Shown here in pieces: positions 63,974-64,000 of a stretch of DNA of 64,000 bases. A program made the translations under genes and the position numbers. Within the stretch, counting starts at the first letter, position 1; the number at the start of each line of letters is the position of its first letter. The DNA comes from Burkholderiales bacterium JOSHI_001 (GTDB lineage Bacteria; Pseudomonadota; Gammaproteobacteria; Burkholderiales; Burkholderiaceae_C): contig CM001438.1 of assembly GCA_000244995.1 (NCBI GenBank), positions 62,001-126,000 of the forward strand, given 5' to 3'. The notes beneath the pieces were generated by a model that ran no database searches, was not told where the DNA came from, and worked only from the letters and a program-made list of their open reading frames with translations.

Positions 63974-64000
63974 TCACACCCACAGCGCGACCAGGAACAC
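63974..64000 (-). CDS. Possible C-terminus of a membrane protein, cut by window edge
   Basis: The last 27 bases read, on the minus strand, V-F-L-V-A-L-W-V and a TGA stop at 63974-63976. The hydrophobic run would suit the last helix of a membrane protein convergent with the XRE gene. Only eight codons are visible, so this is weak. Confidence 0.3.
   Translation of the reverse strand: MFLVALWV

Overview
The window is GC-rich chromosomal DNA of a betaproteobacterium, most likely a Burkholderiales member of the Rubrivivax/Leptothrix/Ideonella kind. This placement is inferred from gene content and order: pilT, a cyclic-nucleotide-binding gene and pilU in a row, the rsmI/yraN/SIS/BON block, a PEP-CTERM protein with a CAAX-protease-related gene, ubiA, and a class I DAHP synthase with its own leader. 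Genes are dense and often overlap by 4 bp (ATGA or GTGA). No rRNA, tRNA, CRISPR array or replication origin was seen.

Layout. 1-2.5 kb: DUF444 (cut by the window edge) and SpoVR. 2.7-7.5 kb: a Vps62-like protein, a PEP-CTERM protein, an FAD-linked oxidase, a PduO adenosyltransferase and an EF-hand protein. 7.8-10.8 kb: a methanethiol oxidase operon (mtoX, SCO1/SenC, mauG-like). 10.9-14.3 kb: an ECF sigma factor divergent from a large Ser/Thr kinase. 14.3-15.6 kb: aroG behind an aromatic leader peptide and a transcription attenuator. 15.7-21.2 kb: a lipoprotein, tldD, rsmI, yraN, SIS, BON and a beta-hydroxyacid dehydrogenase. 21.3-22.6 kb: an RNase A-like toxin and its immunity gene. 22.8-32.3 kb: an FMN reductase, DUF2789, rhodanese, pilU/cNMP/pilT, yggS, glutamate dehydrogenase family, proC, a frameshifted GGDEF gene and ubiA. 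32.4-39 kb: an unusual cluster with two nucleotidyltransferases, a ParB/SerK-like protein, DUF711, a racemase, two methyltransferases and a CDP-glycerol-type transferase. 39.2-53.5 kb: an MBL hydrolase, recG, queA, a histidine kinase facing its likely response regulator, a large lipoprotein, a cytochrome c, a PQQ-type sugar dehydrogenase and tgt. 53.5-58.5 kb: a disturbed, partly AT-richer accessory region. 58.6-64 kb: a CAAX-protease-related gene, an MFS-acyltransferase fusion, DUF2145 and YiaA/B genes, and an XRE regulator.

How it fits together. Three parts stand out. (1) The aroG leader can be read as a complete ribosome-stalling attenuator: a Phe/Tyr/Trp-rich 26-residue peptide, mutually exclusive pause and antiterminator pairings, and a terminator with a U-tract. 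It appears to be leaderless. (2) The 33.7-39.0 kb operon looks like a dedicated pathway in which a small molecule is phosphorylated, activated with a nucleotide, methylated or racemised, and possibly transferred to the surface. I know of no described pathway with this gene set. (3) At 53.5-58.5 kb a type I secretion locus with a lipase-like substrate has been dismantled. The ABC exporter survives only as a C-terminal scrap, the substrate gene ends inside the left end of a REP-associated (RAYT) transposase element, and REP-like sequences and a 159-bp tandem duplication surround it. A remnant of a second CAAX-protease gene lies at its left border.
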